Assembly (NCBI RefSeq): GCF_040643435.1
Contig: NZ_JBEYUH010000013.1
Span: 77,420 to 141,419 of the forward strand
Direction of reading: 5' to 3'
Length of the DNA: 64,000 bases
Origin: Rhodococcus sp040643435
GTDB lineage: Bacteria; Actinomycetota; Actinomycetes; Mycobacteriales; Mycobacteriaceae
Shown: positions 18,318 through 26,961 of the stretch, piece by piece
How the letters are laid out: each line of letters opens with the position of its first letter
How positions within the stretch are numbered: the stretch's first letter is position 1
Made by a program: the position numbers and the translations under genes
The notes under the pieces: generated by a model
What the model was told of the DNA's origin: nothing
Database searches by the model: none
Seen by the model: the letters and a program-made list of their open reading frames with translations, nothing else

Positions 18318-19124
18318 TCAGTTCGGTTCGTCGAGCACACCGTCCTCGGCGGACAGGTCGACCTCGCGGTCCGATTCGGCGCCGTAGCGGACGCCGTCGA
18401 ACCGGCGGGCGAACCGGTCGTCGACGACCGTGAGGAATCTCTTCAGTCTCTCGAGCAGTTCCGAGAGGTGCCCCGGCACGAAAGGATCGCCGAGTAGATC
18501 GACGGTGGCGACGAGGCGATCCTCGACGAGCACCACCTTGATGTGCGGCCACCCGCGGTTCAGTTCGGTCAGGGTGGCAAGGGCCCGGGTGCGGCGGCCG
18601 CCCGGCGAAACCCCCGGAGTGTCGTCCTCGGGGATCGCGTGCAGCAGCGGTGCCCACAGCCTGATGCCGCTACCGTCGTCGTCGACGATGACGAAGACCA
18701 CCTGGGAGTCGAGGACCACGACGAAGTCGCCGTCGGCGTCGACCGGCACGGGGCGTCCCAGTGTGCGTGCGAGCGCCTCGCTCACACGCTCGCGCAGGTC
18801 GCCCAGCGCGGACGGCGGGAGCGCGTGCAGGAATGCCGGGTGTGGCACCTTCCCGTGACCGCGCAGCATCGACACGATGTGGCGGGCGAGCCTGTCGGCC
18901 TCGGAAACGGGCCTGGTGACGATCTCCGATCCGACGACGTCGACCATTGCGCGCCCGTCGGAGCGCGCCTGTACCCGCACGCAGGCCGTCGGCCCGGATG
19001 CGGTCTCGGCGAACAGCTCGAAGGTGTCGGACGCGGTGAGAACGGTGATGCGTCGTGCGAGCTGCGACGCATAGCGAGCCCAGTCGCGGTCGAGCACCTC
19101 GTCGAATCGGTCGGTATCGGTCAC
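18318..19124 (-). CDS. YbjN/TY-Chap-like conserved actinobacterial protein
   Basis: A 268-residue soluble protein with no enzyme motif. Its alternating pattern, with acidic strands such as VVLDSQVVFVIVDDDGSGIRLWAPLLH and the C-terminal HIKVVLVEDRLVATVDLLGDPFVPGHL, recalls the type III secretion chaperone-like (YbjN/TY-Chap) fold common in actinobacteria. This is a fold-level guess. The GTG at 19124 (VTDTDRFDEVLD) was chosen because GAGAGGAG lies just upstream. It converges on pmt with a gap of only 7 bp. Confidence 0.65.
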   Translation of the reverse strand: MTDTDRFDEVLDRDWARYASQLARRITVLTASDTFELFAETASGPTACVRVQARSDGRAMVDVVGSEIVTRPVSEADRLARHIVSMLRGHGKVPHPAFLHALPPSALGDLRERVSEALARTLGRPVPVDADGDFVVVLDSQVVFVIVDDDGSGIRLWAPLLHAIPEDDTPGVSPGGRRTRALATLTELNRGWPHIKVVLVEDRLVATVDLLGDPFVPGHLSELLERLKRFLTVVDDRFARRFDGVRYGAESDREVDLSAEDGVLDEPN

Positions 19125-19212
19125 GCGCACTCCTCTCGAAGAGCAACTGCCGGGCAGGCGACACCGTACTCGCGGTGGACGGCCACGTACCGCAGGCACG
19201 CGGGACCGTGTG

Positions 19213-19665
19213 TCAGCCGTGATTCCGGTGTCCGATCGCCGCCCACACCGCCACCTGTGATCCCCGCTCGAGGATGTCGACGATCGCGAATCCGGCCTGT
19301 GCCAGAACGGTGCTCACCGTCAACGAGACGGTGCCGGTGCCCTCCCCCACGCCTGCCCGGTCGATGACCCACAGCTGTCCGCAGGCGGCGAGCAGAGGTG
19401 CGAGCGCGGCCACTGCGGGAACATCCGAACGAAAGTCCGGCACTCGCATCGCGTAGATGCGGTCGAACTGCTCGTGCCGACCGCATCGTGCAGGTGCCCC
19501 GGCCGCGCTCGGCGCCACGCGGACGCGACCGCCGCGCCCGACCCGCTCCCCGACGGCCTCGGACGACGCCACCTCCGGGTCTATCGCGAGGATCGACATG
19601 CCGGGGTGAAGATCGAGGACCTCGAGCAGGAACTCGGCGTCCTCGGAGCAGTACCGCCGGCTCAT
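19213..19665 (-). CDS. Small SAM-methyltransferase-like protein
   Basis: A 150-residue protein (MSRRYCSEDAEFLLEVLDLH). The segment LHPGMSILAIDPE resembles motif I of class I methyltransferases and SDVPAVAALAPLLAACGQLWVID resembles a late Rossmann strand. The fold is shorter than an active enzyme, so a degenerate or accessory role is possible. Its ATG overlaps the BCCT transporter stop (ATGA), so translation is coupled. I know no established link between BCCT carriers and such a protein. Confidence 0.55.
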   Translation of the reverse strand: MSRRYCSEDAEFLLEVLDLHPGMSILAIDPEVASSEAVGERVGRGGRVRVAPSAAGAPARCGRHEQFDRIYAMRVPDFRSDVPAVAALAPLLAACGQLWVIDRAGVGEGTGTVSLTVSTVLAQAGFAIVDILERGSQVAVWAAIGHRNHG

Positions 19666-21263
19666 TCGACCCGGCGCAGGGTCCGTCTCCTGCGTCCACC
19701 CGTGATCAGCGGGTCGAGTTGCAGATCCCGGTACAGCGATACGCACAGGCCGATCATGACGAGCACGAACGGCGCAGCGGCGATGATCGTCATCTTCTGC
19801 AGGGCGTCGAGGGCTTCTGTGCCGCCGGTCCACAGCAGCAATGCCGCGACACCACCGGTGAGTCCGCCCCAGAAGACCACCACCGAGCGCCGGGGTGCGA
19901 GTGTGCCGCGCTGGCTGAGGGTGCCCATCACCATCGACGCAGAGTCGGCTCCGGAGACGAAGAAGATGGCGATGAGCAGCATCGCGACGACAGTGGAGAG
20001 GCCGACGAGCGGCAGATTGCCGAGCATCCCGAACAGCTGGCCCTCGACACTGTCGGCACCCGCGATGTCGAGTCCGTCCTGCTGCTGAGCGATGCCGGCG
20101 CCTCCGAAGATCGAGAACCACACGAGACTGACCAGGCTCGGCACGAAGATGACGCCCACGACGAACTCTCGGATAGTGCGGCCGCGGCTGATCCGTGCCA
20201 GGAACATCCCGACGAAGGGAGCCCAGGAGACCCACCATGCCCAGTAGAAGATCGTCCAGCTCGACAACCATTCGCCGGCGGTTTCGCCGGAAGCCGCGGT
20301 GCGCGCTGACATTCGGGCGAACTCGGCGACATACGCGCCGAGGGTGGTGGGCACGAGGTTGAGGATGAAGACCGTGGGGCCGAGCACGAACACGAACAGC
20401 GCCAGGACGGCGGCGAGCACCATGTTGATGTTCGACAACCACTGAATGCCCTTGGCGACGCCCGTGACAGCAGAGGCGATGAACGCGAGGGTGAGCAGAG
20501 CGACGATCGCGACCAGCAGCATCACTCCTGCCGATTCGAGCCAGCCGGTGACCTCCAGACCCGACCCGATCTGCAGCGCTCCCAGACCGAGCGAGGCCGC
20601 GGTGCCGAACAGCGTCGCGAACAGGGCGAGGATGTCGATGACCTTGCCGAGCGGGCCTTCGGACCGACGACCCAGGAGCGGGACGAATGCAGAGCTGATG
20701 AGCTGCCTGCGGCCCTTCCGGAAAGTGCCGTACGCGATGGCCAGGCCGACGACGGCGTAGATCGACCAGGGATGCAGGCTCCAGTGGAACATCGATGTCG
20801 CCATGGCGACGCCGGTGCCTCCGGCAGTCCCCGGCGGTGGATCGACGTAATGCGAAAGTGGTTCGGCGACACCGAAGAACATCAAACCGATGCCCATACC
20901 GGCAGCGAACATCATCGCGATCCAGCTGACCGTGCGGAATTCGGGTTGCTCGCCGTCCTTGCCCAGCGGAATCCGGCCGTATCGGCTCGCCGCCAGCCAG
21001 ATCGCGAAGAAGACGAATCCGCTCGCCGTGAGTACGAAGAGCCAGCCGAACTCGATGACGACCCAGTCGAGAATGCTCTCGGTGACGGCCCCGAAATTCT
21101 CGGTGGCCGTCAGACCCCACAAGACGATCGCCGCGACCAGAACGGCGGAGACGCCGAGAACGACCTTGTCGGTTTGCGGCGGTGCCACTACAGGCTCGGA
21201 ACCTGCAGGAGTGCCGATGTTCGGGGTCTCTCCGGAGCGGGCCCGAAAACCAGGGACGTTCAT
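19662..21263 (-). CDS. BCCT family betaine/carnitine/choline transporter
   Basis: A 533-residue secondary transporter for compatible solutes such as glycine betaine, usually sodium-coupled and osmotically activated. The BCCT signatures are clear: MGIGLMFFGVAEPLSHY near helix 3 and the aromatic box WTIFYWAWWVSWAPFVGMFLARIS, which supplies the tryptophans that bind quaternary ammonium groups. The start at 21263 (MNVPGFRARSG) precedes a hydrophilic tail and then the first helix. It probably protects against osmotic stress alongside the mscL gene nearby. Confidence 0.95.
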   Translation of the reverse strand: MNVPGFRARSGETPNIGTPAGSEPVVAPPQTDKVVLGVSAVLVAAIVLWGLTATENFGAVTESILDWVVIEFGWLFVLTASGFVFFAIWLAASRYGRIPLGKDGEQPEFRTVSWIAMMFAAGMGIGLMFFGVAEPLSHYVDPPPGTAGGTGVAMATSMFHWSLHPWSIYAVVGLAIAYGTFRKGRRQLISSAFVPLLGRRSEGPLGKVIDILALFATLFGTAASLGLGALQIGSGLEVTGWLESAGVMLLVAIVALLTLAFIASAVTGVAKGIQWLSNINMVLAAVLALFVFVLGPTVFILNLVPTTLGAYVAEFARMSARTAASGETAGEWLSSWTIFYWAWWVSWAPFVGMFLARISRGRTIREFVVGVIFVPSLVSLVWFSIFGGAGIAQQQDGLDIAGADSVEGQLFGMLGNLPLVGLSTVVAMLLIAIFFVSGADSASMVMGTLSQRGTLAPRRSVVVFWGGLTGGVAALLLWTGGTEALDALQKMTIIAAAPFVLVMIGLCVSLYRDLQLDPLITGGRRRRTLRRVE

Positions 21264-21344
21264 GCGACAAACCTTGCAAGTTTCGGTCGCCCTCGGAGCC
21301 GAATCGCCGAACCCGAGGGAATCGTCACATTCCCTCTACCTGTG

Positions 21345-21707
21345 TCAGCCTGCCCGTAAGGCGGCCGAGACGAAGTCCAGGATCTCGTCGTCGGACATCC
21401 CCAGCGCCCTCACCGCGGCGACGTATTCGTTTGTCGACCGCTGGGCACGGGTCCGGGTCGGGTCGCCCGTGTCGGCGACGAAGGTCCCGGCCCGCCCGCG
21501 GGCCTCGAGCACTCCCAGCTTCTCGAGTTCCCGGTAGGTCTTGGCGACCGTGTTGGGCGCGATGCCGAGGGTGTCCGCGAGACCCCGGACCGTGGGCAGC
21601 TTCGACCCTGCGATGAGTTCGCCATCGTGTACGAGCTCGACGATCCGTCGGCGCAACTGCTCGAAAGGCGGAACGGGCGACTCGGGATCGATGGTGACGT
21701 CGAGCAT
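21345..21707 (-). CDS. GntR family regulator, YtrA subfamily
   Basis: A 120-residue repressor with an N-terminal winged helix-turn-helix (PPFEQLRRRIVELVHDGEL, LPTVRGLADTLGIAPNTVAKTYRELEKLGVLE) and only a short C-terminal dimerisation tail, as in YtrA-type GntR proteins. These usually control ABC transporters next to them; none is adjacent here, so the target is unclear. It lies between mscL and the BCCT gene on the same strand and might regulate the latter. Confidence 0.88.
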   Translation of the reverse strand: MLDVTIDPESPVPPFEQLRRRIVELVHDGELIAGSKLPTVRGLADTLGIAPNTVAKTYRELEKLGVLEARGRAGTFVADTGDPTRTRAQRSTNEYVAAVRALGMSDDEILDFVSAALRAG

Positions 21708-21719
21708 TCTCGCAGGTTA

Positions 21720-22169
21720 TCAGCGCTCGGAGGCGCTGAAGGGTTCTTCGGCCGAGGATGATTCGGGAGGAGCGCTGTTGTAGGTGCCCTTCTCGAGCAG
21801 GTCGCGGATCTGGAGGAGGAGGTCGGTCTCGCTCAACGGCTCGTCCTCGGGCTCCTTGTCGGGAGCAAAGCGCGCCTTGGCCGCATTGACGGGAACGATG
21901 AGTACGAAGTAGACGACCGCGGCGATGATGAGGAAGTTGATCCCCGCGGAGATCACGGCACCCAGATTCACGAAAGTCGCATCATTGGAGGGGAGAAGCC
22001 GGAAACCGAACCCCATCTCGTTGTCGCCGCCAACCGCTGCGACCAGCGGGTTCACGATGTGATCCGTGAACGCGGTGACGATCGCAGTGAATGCCGCACC
22101 GACGACCACGGCGACCGCCAGTTCGACGACGTTGCCGCGCAGCAGGAAATCCTTGAAACCTTTGAACAT
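21720..22169 (-). CDS. mscL: Large-conductance mechanosensitive channel MscL (copy 1)
   Basis: A 149-residue channel that opens under membrane tension to release solutes during hypo-osmotic shock. MFKGFKDFLLRGNVVELAVAVVVGAAFTAIV is the conserved N-terminal amphipathic helix plus TM1 pore lining; TM2 is INFLIIAAVVYFVLIVP; the C-terminal bundle LLLQIRDLL follows. The C-terminal tail is serine- and proline-rich. A second mscL lies about 10 kb away at 31838-32269. Confidence 0.96.
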   Translation of the reverse strand: MFKGFKDFLLRGNVVELAVAVVVGAAFTAIVTAFTDHIVNPLVAAVGGDNEMGFGFRLLPSNDATFVNLGAVISAGINFLIIAAVVYFVLIVPVNAAKARFAPDKEPEDEPLSETDLLLQIRDLLEKGTYNSAPPESSSAEEPFSASER

Positions 22170-22326
22170 CGGTATCGGGGCCTCTTCTTCGGAAAATCAT
22201 GACGGACGAACGAAACCAACGGGATACCCTAGTGAGCCGCGTGTGCCTCTCTCAACAGCAACGCGTCCGGGGCAGTCGTGGTCGCCCGTCGTATCCGCGC
22301 CCGCTCCGGCAGGGCACAATCAAGCC

Positions 22327-22674
22327 ATGGCACACACCGCGACGATCTATCACAATCCGCGTTGCAGCACCTCTCGCAACACCTTGGCTCTGCTGAAGGA
22401 GCACGGCGTCGAGCCGACGGTGATCAAGTATCTCGAGACTCCGCCCTCGCGGGACGAACTGCGCTCACTGCTCGACGCCGCGGGACTCGCACCGAGCCAG
22501 GCGATCCGGAAGAAGGAAGCGCTCTACAAGGAGTTGGACCTGGCCGAGGCCACCGAGGACGAACTGCTCGAGGCGATGGCAGCGAATCCGATCCTCATCG
22601 AGCGACCGCTGGTCGTCACAGGCAAGGGCACCGTGCTCGCTCGCCCGGTCGACAAGGTGCTCGAGATCCTCTGA
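22327..22674 (+). CDS. arsC: ArsC-family arsenate reductase (glutaredoxin type)
   Basis: A 115-residue thioredoxin-fold protein. The ArsC motif HNPRCSTSRNTLALL carries the catalytic cysteine (residue 13), and IERPLVV carries the conserved arginine. The enzyme reduces arsenate to arsenite using a thiol donor. No other ars genes are nearby and such isolated copies are often of uncertain physiological role. The start at 22327 (MAHTATIYHN) fits the family length; the frame is open further upstream but without similarity. It converges on arcA with a gap of 6 bp. Confidence 0.9.
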   Translation: MAHTATIYHNPRCSTSRNTLALLKEHGVEPTVIKYLETPPSRDELRSLLDAAGLAPSQAIRKKEALYKELDLAEATEDELLEAMAANPILIERPLVVTGKGTVLARPVDKVLEIL

Positions 22675-22680
22675 CGAGAC

Positions 22681-23892
22681 CTACAGGGCCGCCCGTGTGA
22701 GCGGGCACGACATGCATCGCGGGCCGCCGCGGCCGGAACCGAGTTCCGATCCTGCGATTCGCAGAACCTCGACTCCGGAATCCTCGAGCCGGGTGTTCGT
22801 CTCGACGTTGCGCTCGTAGGCGACGACGACACCGGGCGCGACGGCCAGCGTGTTGTTTCCGTCGTCCCACTGTTCACGTTCCGCCACAACGGGATCCAGC
22901 CCGGTATCGATCACGCGGAGCTTCTCGATTCCCATCGCGTCCGCGGCGGCCTCGAGGAAGGGGCGCGGGCCGGAGATCCGGACCGCGCCGTCTTCCCGTC
23001 GGATGGTGAACGCCTGCAGGCTGTCCCGGATCGCCGGATACATCACCACCGCATCGACGTCGACCATCGTGCACACCGTGTCGAGGTGCATCGACGCTCG
23101 TCGCTGCTCTATGGGCACCGCCAGCACCGTGTGAGCAAGTCCGTCTTCGAACACGCTGCGTGCCAATGCTTCCGCACCGGCCGGACTCGTCCTCTCCCCC
23201 ACACCGACGGCGACGACTCCGGCCGCGAGGAGCAACACGTCACCCCCTTCGACGGGGGCGGTGTGCGACTCGTACGCGCGCCGCACGTCGAGGAACTGTG
23301 GATGGAATGCGTAGATGAGGTCGGTGAGGCCGGTCTCGCGGCGCCGCGCCGGCAACGCCAGGTTGGGAATGGCGACGCGCGAGCCGATCCAGAACGACGA
23401 ATCGCGGGTGAACAGGAGATTCGGCAGCGGCGCGATGACGAAATCGGAACCGTGGTGCATCAAGCGCACGAGTGACGGAGCCGCGCCGTTGCCTACCACG
23501 GGGAGTTCGTCGAAGGTCATGCCCGCGATGAGGATGTGCGCGAGCTCGGCTGCCGGCAGTGTGCGGAGGTGGCCCGACAGTTCCTCCGCGAGCGCGTATC
23601 CGAGGCGTTGCGCGTCGACTGCCGACGAGACACTCTGCACGCGGGCGGCACCACTGACCTCGAGGGTCTCGGTGAGCAGATCGGCCAGCAGGTACACCTC
23701 GACCCCGCGGCCGCGGAGAAGCTCGGCGAAGGCATCGTGTTCTTCCTGAGCGCGCGCCACCCAGGGCAACGCGTCGAAGAGCAGCTGGTCGTTGTTGCGC
23801 GGCGTGAGGCGCTCGAGTTCGGCACCGGGACGGTGCAACATCACTGCGCGAAGTTCACCGACTTCGGACTCGACACCCCAGTGATGGCTCAT
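22681..23892 (-). CDS. arcA: Arginine deiminase
   Basis: A 403-residue guanidino-group hydrolase converting arginine to citrulline and ammonia. Visible active-site regions are NLLFTRDSSFWIG, EGGDVLLL, SMHLDTVCTMVD (catalytic histidine) and the C-terminal GGPRCMSCPL with the nucleophilic cysteine. The rest of the arginine deiminase pathway (arcB, arcC, arcD) is not present, as for M. tuberculosis arcA. It is divergent from the nitrobindin gene with an 89-bp gap. Confidence 0.95.
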   Translation of the reverse strand: MSHHWGVESEVGELRAVMLHRPGAELERLTPRNNDQLLFDALPWVARAQEEHDAFAELLRGRGVEVYLLADLLTETLEVSGAARVQSVSSAVDAQRLGYALAEELSGHLRTLPAAELAHILIAGMTFDELPVVGNGAAPSLVRLMHHGSDFVIAPLPNLLFTRDSSFWIGSRVAIPNLALPARRRETGLTDLIYAFHPQFLDVRRAYESHTAPVEGGDVLLLAAGVVAVGVGERTSPAGAEALARSVFEDGLAHTVLAVPIEQRRASMHLDTVCTMVDVDAVVMYPAIRDSLQAFTIRREDGAVRISGPRPFLEAAADAMGIEKLRVIDTGLDPVVAEREQWDDGNNTLAVAPGVVVAYERNVETNTRLEDSGVEVLRIAGSELGSGRGGPRCMSCPLTRAAL

Positions 23893-23981
23893 ATGCTCAC
23901 CGTATCGCGCATGATCGCCGTATTCGGGTCGGGCGCGTCGAGTACGACGACAACGAAGCGAAGAACACGGAGGACACGACC

Positions 23982-24446
23982 ATGGCCGACGACCCGCTCG
24001 GTTTCCTCGCGCCGTTCGCCGGACGGTGGACCGGAGGTGGCGACGGCCACTACCCCACCATCGACGACTTCTCGTACGACGAGACGATCGAGTTCGCCAC
24101 CGTGCCGGGCAAGCCGTTCCTGATGTACGTCAGCCGTACCCGGCACCGGACGGAGGGCCGTCCGCTGCACACGGAGAACGGCTATCTACGCCGAAGCGGG
24201 GACGACGTCGAATTCCTCGTGTCGCAGCCCACCGGGTTCGTCGAGATCCAGCGTGCCCGGCCCGAGGACGGCGTACTCGACTTCACCACTTCCACTCTCG
24301 AACGATCGCCCGACGCCAAGCCCGTCCACGAGATCCGCCGGCGCTTCGAACTCGACGGCGACACGCTCGTCTACGACCTGTGGATGGCGCACGCGGACAC
24401 TCCGCTCACACATCATCTGCATGCCGAGTTGCACCGCGCGGGCTGA
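23982..24446 (+). CDS. Nitrobindin-type heme-binding beta-barrel (peroxynitrite isomerase)
   Basis: A 154-residue small barrel protein of the THAP4/nitrobindin family. FAGRWTGGGDGHYP contains the GxWxGxG-like signature and LTHHLHAELHRA holds the C-terminal histidine expected to ligate heme. Mycobacterial members isomerise peroxynitrite to nitrate and bind NO. It is divergent from arcA, whose substrate arginine is also the precursor of NO; a functional tie is only suggestive. No signal peptide is present. Confidence 0.88.
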   Translation: MADDPLGFLAPFAGRWTGGGDGHYPTIDDFSYDETIEFATVPGKPFLMYVSRTRHRTEGRPLHTENGYLRRSGDDVEFLVSQPTGFVEIQRARPEDGVLDFTTSTLERSPDAKPVHEIRRRFELDGDTLVYDLWMAHADTPLTHHLHAELHRAG

Positions 24447-24470
24447 GCGGGGCGGGATCCCCACAGGTTC

Positions 24471-25319
24471 TCATCTCGTGCCGACGACGCGACGGAAGTA
24501 ATCGTTGGCGGCCTGCATGACGAGGTTGTAGGGCGGCGCGAACTTGCGAGCCCACCAATAGCCGAACCGGGTGTCGAACGAGGTGTAGACCATGAAGCGG
24601 TTCTTCAGGATGCCGGCGACGATGCGATCGGCCACCTGTTCGGGGCTCGCGGCGTGCCGGACGAAGCGTTCGGTGAGTTTGCGGACCTCGGGACGATCGC
24701 GGTCGACTCCGACGATCTGCACGCTGTCGACGAGCGGCGTGCGCACGGCCCCCGGAACCACGAGGGAGACACCGATGCCGTCGCGCTTCAGATCGAACCG
24801 CAGCACCTCGGACACCCCGCGCAGACCGAACTTGCTTGCGCTGTAGGCAGCGTGCCACGGGAGAGCGATGAGCCCGGCAGCCGACGAGACGTTGACGAGG
24901 TGCCCACCGCGACCGGCCTCGATCATCGCGGGCACGAAGTTCTCGATGACGTGGATCGGCCCCATGAGGTTGACGTCCACCATGAGCTTCCAGTGCTCGT
25001 GGCGGAGCCGGTCGACCGTGCCCCACACCGATACCCCGGCAACGTTGGCGACGACGTCGAGCGACCCGTAGGTCTCGTGCACCTCGCGGGCGAAGGCGGT
25101 GACGGCCTCGTAGTCGGAGATGTCCAGTGCAGCCGCGTGCAGCACGGTGCCACCCCGTTCGCGGACATCACGAACGACGTCGTCGAGGGCCTCGGCCTGC
25201 AGGTCTGTGAGCACCAGCCGGGCACCGCGATCGGACGCAGCATGGGCCAGGGCGCGGCCGATCCCGCTGGCAGCGCCGGTCACAAGGAATTTGGTTCCGC
25301 GCAGGTCGGTGATCGCCAT
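24471..25319 (-). CDS. Short-chain dehydrogenase/reductase
   Basis: A 282-residue NAD(P)-dependent oxidoreductase. The cofactor motif VTGAASGIGRALA is at residues 12-24, NVAGVSVWG follows, and the catalytic YSASKFGLRG provides Tyr and Lys. The C-terminal 50 residues (YTSFDTRFGYWWARKFAPPYNLVMQ) resemble SDRs acting on lipid or steroid-like substrates in mycobacteria. The exact substrate cannot be told. Convergent with the nitrobindin gene. Confidence 0.9.
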   Translation of the reverse strand: MAITDLRGTKFLVTGAASGIGRALAHAASDRGARLVLTDLQAEALDDVVRDVRERGGTVLHAAALDISDYEAVTAFAREVHETYGSLDVVANVAGVSVWGTVDRLRHEHWKLMVDVNLMGPIHVIENFVPAMIEAGRGGHLVNVSSAAGLIALPWHAAYSASKFGLRGVSEVLRFDLKRDGIGVSLVVPGAVRTPLVDSVQIVGVDRDRPEVRKLTERFVRHAASPEQVADRIVAGILKNRFMVYTSFDTRFGYWWARKFAPPYNLVMQAANDYFRRVVGTR

Positions 25320-25394
25320 GGCGACACCCTAGCGTCGGGAAGACAGCACGACGCTCCGGCGCGCCCGCGAGAAGGCCCTGCAGCGGAGCGATAC

Positions 25395-25550
25395 TCAGAG
25401 CCGCTGGGCCATCTCCTCCTGGTACTCGCGAACCGTGCGCTCGATCATCGCGGCGTCGTCGTCGCGCCCCTCACTGCGCGCAAGATCAACTCGCTCGCGC
25501 AGTACCCGGATCGCCCGACGCAATTCGTCGTCACTCATCCTGTGGTCCAT
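25395..25550 (-). CDS. Small conserved-looking protein, 51 aa
   Basis: An overlooked short frame encoding MDHRMSDDELRRAIRVLRER and continuing to EMAQRL. It is highly charged and predicted to be two amphipathic helices, compatible with a coiled coil. An internal ATG (MSDDE) at 25538 is an alternative start. It sits between tRNA-Ala and the SDR gene, with the tRNA terminator immediately upstream, so it needs its own promoter. I do not recognise a function; codon third positions are GC-rich as in its neighbours. Confidence 0.6.
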   Translation of the reverse strand: MDHRMSDDELRRAIRVLRERVDLARSEGRDDDAAMIERTVREYQEEMAQRL

Positions 25551-25609
25551 GCCACACAGTCTGCCGGGTTCCGTAGAGACCCGCTACCGCATGTCGCCCG
25601 GAAAAGACG

Positions 25610-25634
25610 AAAGCCCCGCCGACGGCGAGGCTTT
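25610..25634 (-). terminator. Terminator of tRNA-Ala
   Basis: On the minus strand AAAGCCTCGCC-GTC-GGCGGGGCTTT forms an 11-bp stem (one G-U) and is followed by a CGTCTTTTCC tail. It lies 2 nt past the CCA end of the tRNA. Confidence 0.85.
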
Positions 25635-25636
25635 CC

Positions 25637-25712
25637 TGGTGGAGCTGAGGGGAATCGAACCCCTGACCTCTTCGATGCGAACGAAGCGCGCTACCAACTG
25701 CGCCACAGCCCC
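25637..25712 (-). tRNA. tRNA-Ala (anticodon CGC)
   Basis: A 76-nt cloverleaf with encoded CCA. Acceptor GGGGCTG pairs with CAGCTCC (one G-U); D arm GCGC-AGTTGGTA-GCGC; anticodon stem CTTCG/CGAAG around loop TTCGCAT, giving anticodon CGC, which reads GCG (Ala); T arm AGGGG-TTCGAAT-CCCCT. All arms pair without mismatch. Confidence 0.97.
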
Positions 25713-25882
25713 CTGGGTCCCCGAGGGAACCGACTCGCAAACTCTAGCAAACCACCCCTGCCATCACGAAATCGGATTATCGATGCAGGTGATGTGGTGT
25801 TTCGGCGTGGCGGTGCCGAACACGAAGCGGGGCCGCACCACTCGGTGCGGCCCCACCCGACGTGTCCACCTTCTCGAGACGG

Positions 25883-26707
25883 TCACTCCCCTGCTGCGCG
25901 AGGAACGAGGTAGTCGTCCGGGTGGTCGAGATCATCGCCGGGACGGACTCCGTATCCGGGATCGATGGCGTAGTCGTCCTCGTAACGATCGAGGTGCTCG
26001 AACTCCGGATCCTCGTCGTCGACCTCGAGCACGACGGCACCGGGGCGGCGCAGACGCTGCGGCACCTCGTAATGGCCGTCATCACCTCCCCAGCCCGAAC
26101 GGGACCGTTGCAGGCGCGCGAGCCGGCGACGACGGATCTCCTGCTCGAGTCGCACCTGGCGGCGCAGATAGAACAGATAGCCGACGAGCACCGCAGTGGC
26201 GAGGCCTGCCAGCAACCACATCATCGACGACACGATCAGCGCGAGTGCCGCAGTCATGATGGCGGCGATCAGCAGGCCGAGTACGACCCGCTGCCGGAAC
26301 TCGTAGCGCGCGGCGCTTGCGACCGCATCGGCGTGCGGGTCGAAACCACCGCGGCCCCGCCGCTGCGGGCCGCGTGCCCGCTGCGGCGAGCGGTCCGATG
26401 CCGCTTCGTCGTGGTAATCGTCTTCGTGTGTGTCGAGTTCGGGCCGGTCGTCGCGTTCAGTGTTCATGCGGTCCTCCGCGGGATGGCGGTGCGTGCGGTC
26501 GCGACTCGGACGCCAATGAGGGTCGCTGCGGTGTCCGGCGGCCGGCCCCCTGGGGGTGATCGGCTCGTCGTCTCCGCGGTGCAGAACTCGCGTTGCGAGA
26601 GCGGCGTCGGTCGTCTGCCGGATACGAGGACGCTTCGTGACCAGCATGGGAACCAGAACGAACAACCACACGGCAACGAGCCCGATCCACAGAAGCGAGT
26701 TCGGCAT
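25883..26707 (-). CDS. glpR: GlpR/SepX-type divisome membrane protein
   Basis: A 274-residue membrane protein. One N-terminal helix (MPNSLLWIGLVAVWLFVLVPM) is followed by a long basic, histidine- and arginine-rich cytoplasmic linker. Then come two close helices (about residues 140-185) and an acidic Asp/Glu/Tyr-rich tail. The architecture and the position after galU, a moeA-like gene and rimJ match GlpR of Corynebacterium (receptor for the gephyrin-like Glp), SepX of Streptomyces and Rv0996. These proteins act at the septum in FtsZ-ring assembly and polar growth. The upstream 254 bp holds GTAAC/GTTAC inverted repeats near 26915-26928. Confidence 0.85.
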   Translation of the reverse strand: MPNSLLWIGLVAVWLFVLVPMLVTKRPRIRQTTDAALATRVLHRGDDEPITPRGPAAGHRSDPHWRPSRDRTHRHPAEDRMNTERDDRPELDTHEDDYHDEAASDRSPQRARGPQRRGRGGFDPHADAVASAARYEFRQRVVLGLLIAAIMTAALALIVSSMMWLLAGLATAVLVGYLFYLRRQVRLEQEIRRRRLARLQRSRSGWGGDDGHYEVPQRLRRPGAVVLEVDDEDPEFEHLDRYEDDYAIDPGYGVRPGDDLDHPDDYLVPRAAGE

Positions 26708-26941
26708 CCGGTGGTCCTCCCTCCAGTCGTCGCCCTACCGGCCTTCGACGCCACCGACCTACATGAGGCTAACGGCAGCGACGCGCTTACCTGTCCAGAA
26801 ACGCCGACTCGGTAGGCCACAAGAGCCACTCGAGTCACGCGAAACCATCTGACACTTTCTTCACTTTAATCACAGAGATCCCACACTCGCTGGGGATTGT
26901 TACTCGAGTTCTACGTAACCTGCGTTACATACGGGACGAAC

Positions 26942-26955
26942 CCGACTCGAGTCGG
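26942..26955. terminator. Short palindrome after rimJ
   Basis: A perfect 14-bp palindrome, CCGACTCGAGTCGG, 6 nt past the rimJ stop. It is too short and lacks a T-run for a confident terminator. With the GTAAC-CTGC-GTTAC repeat just beyond (26915-26928), it may separate rimJ from a dedicated glpR promoter. Confidence 0.35.
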
Positions 26956-26961
26956 AAACGG

